DNA of 64,000 bases from Rhizophlyctis rosea. Its lineage: Eukaryota > Chytridiomycota > Chytridiomycetes > Rhizophlyctidales > Rhizophlyctidaceae. The notes under the pieces are model-generated. The model did not search any database, was not told the origin of the DNA, and saw nothing but the letters and a program-made list of their open reading frames with translations. This document shows positions 38,806 through 50,269 of this stretch, piece after piece. The position numbers and the translations under genes were made by a program. The stretch spans positions 75,291-139,290 of the forward strand of contig JADGJC010000054.1 in assembly GCA_027596075.1 (NCBI GenBank), written 5' to 3'. Every line of letters begins with the position of its first letter. Position 1 is the first letter of the stretch.

Positions 38806-40448
38806 TTAGAAGGTAGCGGGAGCAGGCAGCGTCTTCGGCGTATCTCTCTTCTTATCGCTAATCAAATGCTCGAAGGTGCTGACCCATTCCGTGCGGGGAG
38901 TCGTGTCGGTGAGGTCGAACAACTTGGAGATGGTAGCGATGATGGAGCAGTGGGAGTATACGCCGCTCTTGTTTGGCCCAGTTTGTTCGAGTTTACCCTT
39001 CTCGACCCAGGGAGAGATGAGGAGGGTAGGAACGCGGACGCCGAGACGGGTGAAGTCAAATGTTATGAGTTTGCCGTCTGGGGCCTGTTTGTGTGTTATT
39101 TAGGAGGGCGGGGTTAGTAGGCGAAAATGAGCAAAAAAAAAATGGGCGGGAAACGGCGAGGCACAGCAGTAGACATACGTTCTCGGTGTACGTCAACGCA
39201 TCGCCAGCAGGCACATTTACAGGTGGGGAGACGTGGTCAGCAAAACCACCGTGCTCATCGAAGGTCAACACAAAGAGTGTCTCCTCCCATTGCGGCGAGC
39301 TTCTCAAAGCCTCATAAACAGACTTAACGAAACCCTCACCAACATGGATAGGGCTAGGCGGATGGAACGAATCAAACGAGCAGCACTCCGGGTTCAACCA
39401 AGTAAATTGCGGCAACGTCCCCTTCTTAGCATTATCAAAGAAGTTCTTTATAGGTTGCACGCGCGCAAGACGAGCAGGATCGGAAACGGTCCAATTGTAG
39501 AAGATGGCGTCGGGGTTGAAACCTGGGTATGTGGTGTTGGGGGCTTTGTAACCCGTTGGGGAAGTGGTAGAGTTGGAGTAGTTGATCCAGGAGATGCCGC
39601 GCTCGGAAAGGGCTTGGAAGATTGAGCGTTGGGGGAGGCCGCCCCAGTTAAAGCCGGCGTCGTTTTTGCCGTGGCCGTGGGAGGTGCCGGAGGTTAGGTA
39701 GGCGCGGTTGGGGTTTGTTGGGCCGGGAACTGTTGGTAAGAAAAAAGATGAGTAGGAAATTGTGTTTGGCGAATTATGCCTAAGTATGTTGCCGCATCAT
39801 TCGGTAAAGCACCGTTGATGCTCACCATCGGCGAACCATCTGTCGAAGAGCACATAATTTTGAGCCAGGGCCGTGAACACTGGGATGTCGCTTTGCGTGT
39901 AGTAGTTGAAGGCCTCAGCGGCACGGGTGACGTTGGTAGTCTTGTGAGCGACTTCTTGCTCGTAAAGGAACCCATTCATGTTGGGCTTCTGAGCGCCGCT
40001 CTTGACAGCGGCTTCGTCCGGGTGCCATGTGCTGTGAATGCAAAAAAAAGTGAGTGCGCTGACCTGATGACCGTCTTATTTGCGTGTGGACGCTTTGGAC
40101 GCACCTGAACAACTGCATGTTGATACCAGCAATACCGTGGTTGGGATCATCGCTATCAACGTCCGAACCAACGTTCGGCCCAGCACATGCCAAAAGGCTG
40201 TTAGGCACAGTGACATTGACGGGATTGCAGAATTTCAAGTTAGTCTTGGCTTCGGCATTGGCCAAGGAGTCGATGTTGGAGTCGTAGGTCAATCCGCCGA
40301 AGAAGTTGTCGAAGGAGCGGTTCTCTTGGACGAGGACGACAACGTTCTTGATGTGCTTCTTCAATGGAGAGCTGGGGAGGATGGGAAGAGGAGGGGCTGC
40401 GAGAGCCGCGCTGGCCGTGAAGAGGAGGGCGAGGGCTGTGACGCGCAT
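38806..40448 (-). CDS. Secreted phosphoesterase-family protein (acid phosphatase / phospholipase C-like)
   Basis: Member of the fungal phosphoesterase superfamily that includes secreted acid phosphatases and phospholipase C-like enzymes; likely hydrolyses phosphate esters outside the cell. Four exons join in frame: 40448-40105, 40031-39826, 39729-39179 and 39084-38806, giving 459 residues. A clear signal peptide (MRVTALALLFTASAALAA) is followed by the family start motif NVVVLVQENRSFDNFFGGL with the metal-binding Glu-Asn pair. Further marks are FDRWFADG, GTSHGHGKNDAGFNWGGLP and TFDEHGGFADHVSPP, all usual for the family. Several N-glycosylation sequons (NVT, NST, NTT, NWT) fit secretion. The start at 40448 is chosen because it opens the signal peptide; 40514 is also in frame. 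Substrate preference cannot be read from sequence. Confidence 0.92.
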
Positions 40449-43064
40449 GGTTGAGGTTTGGCTTGGAGAATGAGGTTCTGGGATGGGCAAGGGGCTCCAG
40501 GGGATAACAGGCACTGTTTGGAGTGTGCTTTTTTATAGCTTTGCGCTTCTACCCATGGGATTGCTCGTGAGTTGGGCGCGTTGCCTTTGCTGCTTATGGG
40601 ATTTCTTTTTTGCTGCGCATGTACTGTCGGGCACGCATGTGCGGGTTTCGCGGAGGGACGAAGCATCCCAAAGCCCATCTTGATTGATAAACATCGCTCC
40701 GAGTGTTCCATGGGAGCAGTTTATACTTGCGTTGTGGTTCTGTGGAAACGTAGATGCATATGGCGATGATGTCCAGTCGGCTCACTATTCTACCGTTTCC
40801 TGCCCAACACGTCAAGGTCCCTGAAAACGAAATCGGAGGACCTGGAGCGTGTTTGTTCTTTGGTGGCACAGTTTAGTACAGACACTCGAGCTCTTCCAAC
40901 CAAATGCCTCACCTCCACCAACGTGTGCACCAAGTTTGCAACGTTGCAACCGCGCACACTTATCGTATGCCCTTGCTGGGATATATGCGATCCACCACCC
41001 ATTCCTCCGCACGGTGTCCTGAAGCACGCGCGGAATTTTCTCTTTTCCATGGATGGAATGTCGATCTTACCATGGAAGCCTCGGTCTTGGTCGATGTTCG
41101 TTGTGGTCCAGGGGGTTGGGATGATAGAGACACATCATGGGCTGCCGTCATTTATGCGATATGTGGTAAGGTAGGTGAGCTCCATATCTGGACTGCAGAT
41201 ATCTGATGGATGCACGGCGTTGTGGCTCCAGAAAAGTGACTGTGTGGGCCTTCTTTTGACATGCAACTCATGTCACTCTGCATCACGTCAAGCCACGAGC
41301 AGGGAGGGTTCGGAGAAGACGGAGGCCTTCAATGACAGGAGTGACAGCAAGCTGCAGAATTTGGAGGTGAACCTCAGTGTACAAGCGTGCTGCAAGCAGT
41401 CGTCGATGGTTTTTTTTTTTTCACAACTGTCGCACATTCGCCATTTCTTTCGTCCAAGTGAAACAAAAAGAGAACAAAGATAGGGAAGAAGAAAGCGCTG
41501 TGATACTCTGATACAGTCCATGAATAGCAATGCACTTGTGATTCCCCGCCCATGTCCTGAGACAAAGCCGCATAGAAACCAAGTTGCACTAGTTGAACAA
41601 GTACACCAACGAGGTATGGAAGTGAATCGAAGGGCCCCACACTGTGACGAGTTACAGATTAACTTCTGAGATGGTGTTCATATGGCCCACTTGTTTTGGT
41701 ATCGATCGCGCGTTGCAATGGAGTCTGTGCCTTCACGGGCTCAGACGCTCTATCCACTCCGCTTGTAATTAGCCAGCAGATGGATGTGGCCTTGACCACA
41801 ACATTCTTTTTGGTATCCCGATGCGTGTATGTGCCGCGGTCGCGCACCACGCACGATTCAAAAGCTGCACCGAATATTCCAGCGAGCAATCAAAGTTGTT
41901 TGGGGAAAGCCCACATTGAATGCTACAGTACTTGTAATTGCACCATTCAGTCCCATCCTCAGTCATGGCGTTTACTTTTTGCTCAATTTTTCATGAGACG
42001 TTCAAGTTCTTCCAAACAAATCAACGGGCTGCCGTTGATGTGTGCAATGCATTCTTTGCATACATGTGAATGATGTCAGCGACTGCAGGCAAAATGTATG
42101 CGAGAGAACGTCATTACCAGTCTCACTTCCCGCTGGTAGTGTAATTGGTGTTGGTGACATGTTCGTCCGTTGCATGAGCTTCAATTAATGTCCAGAAAGC
42201 TTTTGGGTCGCACGTCTGATATGGACGAAAATTGTTGATTAGAGAAGATTGCGAGGGAGAATTGGTTTGGTGATCTACGGGTTTCCGATTTGAGACTGGT
42301 GAGTTCTTATGCCGTCGCAAGTGGGAGATCTGAGGCAGGCACGATGAGGGGCGTTCTCCTCATTCTTTTCCTTCTCGATGTTGAAGGTCGGCGCTTCCTC
42401 TTATTGATGTTGAAGATCAGTCTTGCATTCATGCTAATCATAGCTCGGGTCCGCATCCGTCTTCAGGAAAAGAGATGATCCATTGATATGCTCCGCCCGA
42501 TGTTACCCACACAAAAACGGGATAGTGTTTGCTTCAGTGGGATGGACGGCATCTTGCCTTCCTGAAGCACAAACGTGTCTTGAAGACCCCATCTTTGTGC
42601 TTGATGCAGAAGCGCCATGGCTTGGGTTCTAACACCGTGAGCCTATGTGCAAGAGCATGGTACCCACAAGACGATGGTGGTGAACTGGGCGTACTCTGAC
42701 ATGAAGGTTTGACGGCATCATAGCCGGGGTAAGTTGAACACTTGGACAGCACCATGTAAGTAGGCTGATTTGATTACGAATTCCCTTTCTTGGGGGGTTT
42801 TGAAAATTCATTCCTGGATCCATGGGTACATGCATGCTCGTTGCAATCCGTTTCGCCGGGCTAGCAAGAAGCAAGCTTCGAGCTCAAAACGGAAAACGCA
42901 ATGCCATGATTGAAGTGATTCGCATCCTGACTTCCGAACGCAGAAGCGTGTCCAAGGACCCCGGCGTGATGACTGAAGCGCTAAAGCTTGAGTGCTAACA
43001 GATGACCCCAAATGAGACATACACTACGCAAAAAGTCGAAAACGAAACATACGAACAGCTATCT

Positions 43065-43099
43065 GAAAGATCCCGACGCAGAAGAAAGATCCCGACGCA
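43065..43099 (+). repeat. Short tandem duplication (16 bp x 2, 19-bp period)
   Basis: GAAAGATCCCGACGCA occurs at 43065-43080 and again, unchanged, at 43084-43099 with a 3-base spacer. A recent replication-slippage event in non-coding DNA is the simplest reading. Confidence 0.8.
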
Positions 43100-44877
43100 G
43101 GATGGTCAGGATTGTCGGATTTTGACTCGGACAATCCGGTTTCTGTGTCCCCTCCACAGTTGGAACCCCGCATATTATTAAGTCATCCGGGCACTTCTGT
43201 GGTCTGTTAGCATTTTTTGCCTTGGAGATGGTTACAGTGCATTTTCTGCGCATCTTCGATGCACTTGCGATATGCTCATGCCCTATGCACATCCTGAAAG
43301 GATATATTGAGCACTGTTTGTTCTTGACTTGCTCTTTTTCTGCGGAATGTGCGAGACAAGCCTGAGGTGTGGTTAGGCCTTTCTCGCTTGCCCCAAATAG
43401 CACAACCATGAAATTCATACTAGCTACTTCTCATTATGCCATTCTGTCCATTTCCATATGGCTCTCAGCAAAAACGGTGAAATATATGTGGGCACGGGAA
43501 TGTTAGCTGCGCTAGGGGCCGCTTGTTTGCCGTCATCTCCTTGATACGATATACTGAGTTTGGAAACCAGCACCGTGGACACAACTCCTCCGCATCTTAA
43601 TATTCAGCAAAAAGATAACCTCGAAATCTCCTCATCCCCATGTTGGACGAGTAAGTCCCAATGTCATTCGTATTCTATCTCGTAGTTCCACATGAGTCGG
43701 AATCTCTTGGTCAACATAGTATGACCAAGGGTGCTGCGAAAAAGAGACCATGTCGACCTGAACGAAGTGGAAGAAATCGCGCGCTGATCCCTCTATTTCC
43801 AATTCCTTTGCTTCGAATATTCATACTTGAAGTATTGGGCAATAACCCTTACGTACCGACACCCAAATCTGCATGACAAGACGGAAAAAGCAATGTCAAA
43901 CAATCCGTGGTTCGTAGGATGCGCGTAGAAAAGCGTGGAATTTCCATCTTTTGCTGCGTGCAAGGTTCAAGTTGTAACATCATTTTGGTTCCCAAATCTT
44001 TGGCGGCCACAGACCTGACGGGTCTTCGTGCCATCTGATTGGCATGAAGGGAATTTACTGATATCTTGAAAAGATGAGAGACCAACAATCGTACACCTGT
44101 GTGTTCGCATTCCGACCAGGAGTCCTGGTGCATCACCCCAACTACCCCATGCATGTAATAGTAATACCCACGTCTCCTATTGCGATGTATGCTCTACACA
44201 TTTTTTGTTTTCTAGGATTGCATTCCCCCTGAGCATTTGTGATAGGTCCTTGATGCATCGCTCTGTCCTCGTACTCCGACCTATTCCCAGTTGTTTTTTG
44301 CTCAGCAATTCAATCGTTTGCGTCACCCGAGTTATGATCGGAGGGAAGTTTAGTGAATGTAAGGAACCCGAGGGAAAAGCGAAGAACCTGTCCGTGAGCC
44401 AGCAAGTTTGCTTACCTATTCGGCCTGAGTTGCGTCGCTGTATTTTTACGCCGACAGCCAGGGAGCTGATCGAATTTGGGATCGCAACATGTGGGCTTAG
44501 ATGGTGTCTGCAGTTTATGGAATTTTGAAAAAAAGACCGCAGGTTAGATGCCGGCCAACTCATGTAGGAGGAAGGTAATGTGTATGTTATGTCCCACTTT
44601 TGCGTATGCCGATTTGTATCGACGCCCATTTCGAATGATCATATTTATCATACCAATACCAGTGAACCAGGTACCCATTTGTAACCGGAAAAAATGCAAG
44701 CAAACAAGAGACCTCACATCGGCAACAGATCGATGGATCTTCCGCCGCAACAACACAACAGTCCTCAAACCCACACCCAATTGCCACAATGCTGCATCCA
44801 CACCAAGCATCATGACACCTTCTCTCACAAAGCCGTAGAATGGACGCAACCTCCGAGAAGGAAAACAAAGTCGACCA

Positions 44878-45115
44878 GAATTCACCAGTTTCACCCAAGT
44901 ATCCCAAAAGACGACGACTTTCCGTCCCCAATGATGTCAGATTTTTCAGATTAAACCAAAGACAAAACAAGACATGGATAGTATACATTTCAGAGAGGCA
45001 TGGTCATGTGCTGTCGAAACTATACATAAAGTGAGGAGGGAAAGAAAACCAAGGGTACATCAAACTTCCCGACGCCAGGGTGTAGACGGGTCAATCGTAA
45101 ATGCACAGCAAGCGG
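44878..45115 (+). repeat. Family C repeat, copy 1
   Basis: Aligns with 47372-47607 over ~240 bp. Shared blocks are CAGATTTTTC/CAGATTTTCC, AGTATACAT, GCATGGTCATGTGCT, TCGAAACTATACA and a TCAATCGTA motif. The middle ~100 bp is nearly identical, the most recent-looking duplication among the repeat families here. Confidence 0.65.
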
Positions 45116-47371
45116 CGATGTGACGGAAGATCGTGCCAGTGAAGATTTCACACTGAGACCATATACAGATATGAATACACATTCATTTCTTCATCGTCGC
45201 CGGCAGATTTGACACGAACTCGCTATGACACGGGTACTGATGGGTGTTCCTATCGTGCCATGGTCTAACTTTAGTCAATTCGCAACCGCTGTGGGTTGGT
45301 GCCCCCTTTTCCTTGGTGCATCTTACCGAAGTGTATGATTCGTTTACGGCGGAGTCCCTGAGTCCCTTCACTTGCTGTATTACCTAGGAAAACCAGACGG
45401 ATGTCTTTTTCGCAAGCGCTTTTGTCTTTAAGTCTGGAAACTCATGTCCAGAGGCACCATCCATGTTCTGAGCATGACAACTCATTGTCAGTATGAGTTC
45501 AGCGATGGAATGTTGAAAAGATTCGGTCAATGAGCCTCTTGGTGCAGTAGGATACGAAGGCAGGTTGCGTCCGTTTGATGCGAAGGGGACAACTATGGAC
45601 AAGGCAGACCTCATGCGCAAAGAGCCAAAAAAAAAACACTATGTATGGGTCCGAGATGCTCGCATCCCACCTTCTATGTAGCAGGAGGAATGGTTTTATG
45701 GCACTATGGCCAAATGGTCGCAAATCAGAAGACTGGTAGACATAGACCGCCTGTGACTGGCGACTAACGTGGATGGACACACTCAAACCGTTATCGTCAA
45801 TCTCTCGTATCGATGATATGTTTTTGCAATTCACAAATTGGCAGCTGTTGAAGGACTTTGAAGCGCCCTCGGCCCACATCAACTTGACCGCGGCTTTAGG
45901 GACATATTGTTACTTGTTAGTGTTGTTCAGTACCAAGCAAAAATGAAGCACGCGAGGCAGGAAAAAATTGTGCGGAATGCGATTGGGACGACACATTGAT
46001 CATACCTTAGATTGCCGCTTCGTCTGAGCGAGGATGGGGGCTGGGACTGCCCGTTGGCGCTTTTTGTACTCCTCAACAGAGCACAGCTCAACATATCCAA
46101 TTCTTTCGGAACTACTCCATGTTCGGTTACATGAAACGGAGAACAATGCCCCACCGCACAGTGAAACCATTGCTCCCGGAGGAATCAAGGCGGAAGAAAA
46201 AGAAAGTGGGGTAAGCATTACAGGTGGACTAGTTGGACTTCGTGCTGGATGTTTACGAACCCGTCTAGGACATCTTTGATTCTTTGTGAACCTGGGATAC
46301 TATACAGTAGGTAACTCTTGCCGACCTGTTGACCATCTAGATGACAGTCAGTCCAATTTTGACGCAGTGCCTCCCTTTTCTCGAGCGCGGTGCGGATGTT
46401 TGAGTCGAGAATTGGACAGTTTGGACTTTTCAGGTTTTGAGGAAGGGCCAGGTGGGTGTTCAAGGTGTGGTAATTCAGAAGGCAAGGGTTCAAGGTCCTT
46501 TGGGCCGGGGCATTGAGGGACTTCCTTTTTGTTCTTTGGCATTTCATTGTTCCCTTTTTGGCATGTCTGAATATACTGACTACTGCGCTTACTTCTCCAA
46601 TACAAAGTGTCGGACGAATCGATTTTTGGTAGGAAAAGGTGAATTTTTTTTTCTTTTTCCTTCTCATTTGCGATCTTCTAGCCTTGCTCATTGTTTCTCG
46701 ATTCAACCTTTCTGAGATTTCTTTTTGTACTCTGCTTGAGTTATCATATCCGAGTGGGAGGTTGGAAAACATTCCCTCGATTGGGGGCTGTGTGTGTCTT
46801 TGAGTTGAATGGTAATCCACACTGTGCATTCCTTTGACTCCTTTGTTCTCACTCCTCCTTTTTTTCATTTTTTTCATTGGGGGGATGGGGGTGTATGCGG
46901 TGTGGGTGAGCTGAGTTCACACATAATTCGAAAGATTTTTCTTGTGCTCCGCCGGAAGTCAAATACCTAGGTCGGGTGGCACGATGACCGCCTGTTGCTA
47001 TATGTAGTTTCTCTTTTCTTCATGATGTCGAAAGGGTCGGTGAATCTCGTATCCTCCGCCACATGCTCTATGCATTGACGCCTGCCGAAATACGCCATTG
47101 AGAAAGTCCACTGTTCGACAATTCTTCCATGTTGCTAAATCCAAAGTGCAATCAACCTTCCAGCTTTTGGCATCATCCCAAGCTCCCCAAACCCACAAAA
47201 AAAAAAAACGATACAATTTGCCAAGGAAGTATTCCACAAGTCCTGCTCTTGTGGCAATGGAATGTGCATCCTTCGAAAATTAAGTGCTGCAGTTGACGCT
47301 TAAGGAGCAACACTGATACCTTGCTTTCTAACACACAGGGTGAACAGAAAAAAAAAAAAGAAGAAAAAAAA

Positions 47372-47607
47372 AACTCTACACCCCATCTCAAAGTTCCCGA
47401 AAAGGCCATTGAATTTTCCTTCCCCAAAGATATCAGATTTTCCGAATTAAACAAAGATGAGACAAAGACACAAGTAGTATACATACAAGAGAGAAGCATG
47501 GTCATGTGCTATCGAAACTATACAAAAAGTGAGTAGGGGAAAAAAAAATAAGAGACGGGGACCTCCGCAACGGCGGGCGTGTGGAGTTCAATCGTACACA
47601 CAGCATG
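47372..47607 (+). repeat. Family C repeat, copy 2, adjacent to the 3' end of the CRZ1-like gene
   Basis: Ends ~85 bp from the stop codon of the CRZ1-like gene and may be part of its 3' UTR on the minus strand. In same orientation as copy 1, 2.5 kb away. A-runs (AAAAAAAAAAAA around 47348-47372) border it. Confidence 0.65.
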
Positions 47608-47691
47608 AGTTCGTTGCCCATCAACAAAAACGTGCAAACCAGCATGTTCAAACTACATATCATCCACACCAAGCACCCCACCGCCCCCCAC

Positions 47692-50269
47692 CTACCCCTC
47701 AAATTTAACCCCCTCCCCCCCTCCCACCCCTCCAAACCCTCCACCACCTTCCTCCACCATCTCCTCCCCCTCCTCCTCTTCCCCCCCACTAACCCCCCCG
47801 CCCCCACTACTCTGCAACAACGCCAACGCAGCTTTCGTCCCCTCATTCCCACCCCCTTCCGCCGTCATGAGTTTCAACCGTAACGCACAAGCGGACTCCT
47901 TCCCCGGTTCCGCGGATTTCAAGTGTCGACGTAAAGCATCGGAACGCGCAAACCCTTTTTGGCAGGCGGGGCAAACGTATGGTTTTAAGCCTCTGTTTTT
48001 GGGGAGGAAGGTGGTTAGTGAGGGTTTGCAAGGATATGGAGGAGGGAGTGGAGGGATTGAGAAGATGGCACTTACTCATGCAACTTCGCGTGTCTCTTCA
48101 AATCATGTTTCCGTGAAAATGTTGCCGAACAGTAGTTGCACACGTACGGTCTTTCGCCCGTGTGTGAGCGGTAGTGCGATTTGAGGTTGTATGGTCTGGT
48201 GAAGGCTGGAGAAAAAAACATAAACAAAACATAGAGGGTGGGTAAGCGACATAAATCGGCAACAAGCAAAATACAACCATGCAAATCTTCATCATCCCCA
48301 CCCCCCGCCACCACCCCCCCAATGAAAAGTAAAATTCAACATCGAGTGGCAAAAACTCACTTTTCAAACACTCTGGGAAAGGACACTGATACAACGTCTG
48401 GCGATCCGGACCCTTCCGCATCAACATCCGCGGTTTAGGCAGTTCCGGAATGTCGCCTCGCGGTGGAACCGGTACGCCCTTCGGTACCTGTTGTTGCTGT
48501 TGTTGCTGCTGTTGCTGCTGCTGCTGATGCTGCGCCTCCAACTCCAACGTCGTAGCCGGCGAATCCGGCGACGGATAGCTCGTAAAATGCGGTGAAGGAG
48601 GATGACGATACGGATGATGATGAGGTGAAGGAGATCGATGCCGTTGTTGTTGTCGACGCCGTTCCTGCTGTTGTTTTTTGAGCTGTTCGAGTTGCTGGAG
48701 TTGGTTGGCGTAGAGTGCTTGGTCGTATTTTTTGAATTCTTCGAGCATTTGTTCGAGGGTTTTGCCTCCGCCTTGTTGGGGGAATGCTTGGTCGGGAGGG
48801 ATGGGTTGGTCCCAGCCGTAGGGGTGTTGGGGGGAAAGTTGTGGGCTGGTGGAGTAGAGGTTGAGCGGGGGGACGGGGAGGTCTTCGGTTGAGCCCTGGC
48901 GGAAGAATTCGTCAATGTCGGTTGAGGAGCTGCCTGCTGGTGGGCCAATGGAGAACTGGGCGGGTTGGCCGAGGCCTTGTGGGGAGTGAGGCGTAAGGAG
49001 GGGAGAGTTGCTCGGTGAAGGAATGGCACGGATCATTGGAGAAGACATCATGATGACATTTGGGAAACTAGAATGAGTTTTTAGGTCAGTCATCAACGCT
49101 CGATGAGAAAGTGGCCTTCCCCTCTCTCCTTCTCCCTGCCCCATCCCTCATCCCTGACCCTCTCCCCCATCGCTCACTGCCACACCCAAGTCCATTCCCC
49201 TCTCGCTTCTCTCCTCACCAAACCACTCATGATCAGTTCACTCATGCGCATTACCAGCCCAACCCATACTGGCGCCTACTCCATTTCATGCCTTCGGCAT
49301 TGCCACGCTAATCGCGTGGCCTCCCAAACCCACCCGGCCTCCCAAACCCACCCGGCCACCCGGCCACCCGCCCCCCTCTCCCCCCTTCATCTCCCCCCTC
49401 CCCGCCGCCCCCACCCAAAATCACCCTGCAAATAACCAATGATAGACTTACCCATGGCCATCAGTGGGAGCAGAAGTGGACAACAGGCCGTCATCGCTCT
49501 GCAAACTTGCGGAATCGTCCAAAGTCAAATCATCCAGTCCAGCACCCAGTGAACCGGTACTTGCACGCCGATCCCTATAGAAACTCCTCGTAGGCGGTGC
49601 CAAAAATCCACCAGCACCAGCAGCACCACTATTCCACCCATCCTCCGCCAACTTCCTGTCCACCGCCGCACCCAACTCCGCATCCAAAAGCGACGACGCC
49701 GCGTCCGAGTGGTCCGAGTCCTGAGTGAAGACTGATGCCCTGTCGTCTTCTAGTTCTAACGAAACATTTCGGTAAAGTTGTGTGTCTGCGCTGGTGAATT
49801 GGAAATTTGGCATGCCTGGCACACCGAGATTTGCGACGGGGTTTACCATGAGGTTGACGTGGTCGATGGAGACTTCTGGGATGTCGCCGACGATCATTGT
49901 TGAGGCGCCGTCTATGGAGTCTGTGAGGACGACTTGTGGGGGGGATAGGGCTGGGTTGGAGAGGAGTGGGGAGCCGTCTGATAGAGGCTGTGGAGGGGAG
50001 CTCAGAAGCGACTCCAATGAGGGTTCCAAGCCGGGTGGTACCAAGTTTGGTTGGTAGAATTGAGGAACGTATTGCTGCTGTTGAGTGGCGTCCGGGAAGA
50101 GGGTAAAGTCGTTTTGGTAGGAGTAAGTGGCTGAACCTCCAACACCGGGCATGGGGTTCAATGCGTCCAGTTGAGCCGCGATTTCCTTCTCCATTTGCGC
50201 AGCGTCGAAGGTTGAGGTTGCGTCCGGCATCCCATAGTGGGAGTTGTGAGGTATGTGTAGTCCGTCCAT
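47692..50269 (-). CDS. CRZ1: CRZ1-like C2H2 zinc-finger transcription factor
   Basis: Probable calcineurin-responsive factor controlling calcium and stress genes after nuclear import. Four exons: 50269-49452, 49067-48361, 48205-48076 and 47992-47692, 651 residues. Three zinc fingers: finger 1 (Cys501, Cys506, His519, His523; ECLKTFTRPYNLKSHYRSH), finger 2 (Cys531, Cys534, His547, His551; FSRKHDLKRHAKLH) and a C2HC finger 3 (Cys559, Cys562, His575, Cys587; GFARSDALRRHLK). The TRPYNLKSH / RKHDLKRH / RSDALRRH series is typical of CRZ1. Upstream are Ser-rich sequence, PxIxIT-like PQVVLT (111-116) and PEVSID (131-136), LPVP (336-339, LxVP-like) and a 13-Gln run (454-466). Finger 1 is split by an intron. 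The C-terminus is Glu/Gly-rich. The start at 50269 is preferred to an in-frame ATG at 50512. A paralogous C2H2 regulator is the alternative. Confidence 0.88.
49320..49355 (+). repeat. 18-bp tandem repeat in the first intron of the CRZ1-like gene
   Basis: Two perfect copies of CCTCCCAAACCCACCCGG, followed by shorter CCACCCGG partial copies. The host intron (49068-49451, 384 bp) is strongly C-rich on the plus strand and longer than most introns in the window. Confidence 0.8.

Larger units (their letters stand above)
40449..47691. other. Gene-poor stretch (7.2 kb) between phosphoesterase promoter and CRZ1-like gene
   Basis: Holds the promoter of the phosphoesterase (from 40449 upwards) and the 3' flank of the zinc-finger gene (below 47692). 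No gene is supported. The longest open frame (46218-46877, minus, 219 codons) is Lys/Arg-rich low-complexity sequence without the codon gradient. Two repeat-family-C copies are at ~44.88 and ~47.37 kb, and a 16-bp tandem duplication at 43065-43099. Minus-strand segments at 45.5-46.2 kb are somewhat protein-like but broken. Confidence 0.6.

Noticed and set aside
46218..46877. 219-codon open frame on the minus strand
   Set aside because: Lys/Arg-rich low-complexity translation from A-rich DNA, no domain, no codon gradient, no plausible promoter or intron structure.
48421..49029. 202-codon frame on the minus strand inside the CRZ1-like gene
   Set aside because: Same strand but a shifted frame of exon 2; low-complexity Ser/Asn/Arg product, explained by the Gln- and Pro-rich real frame.
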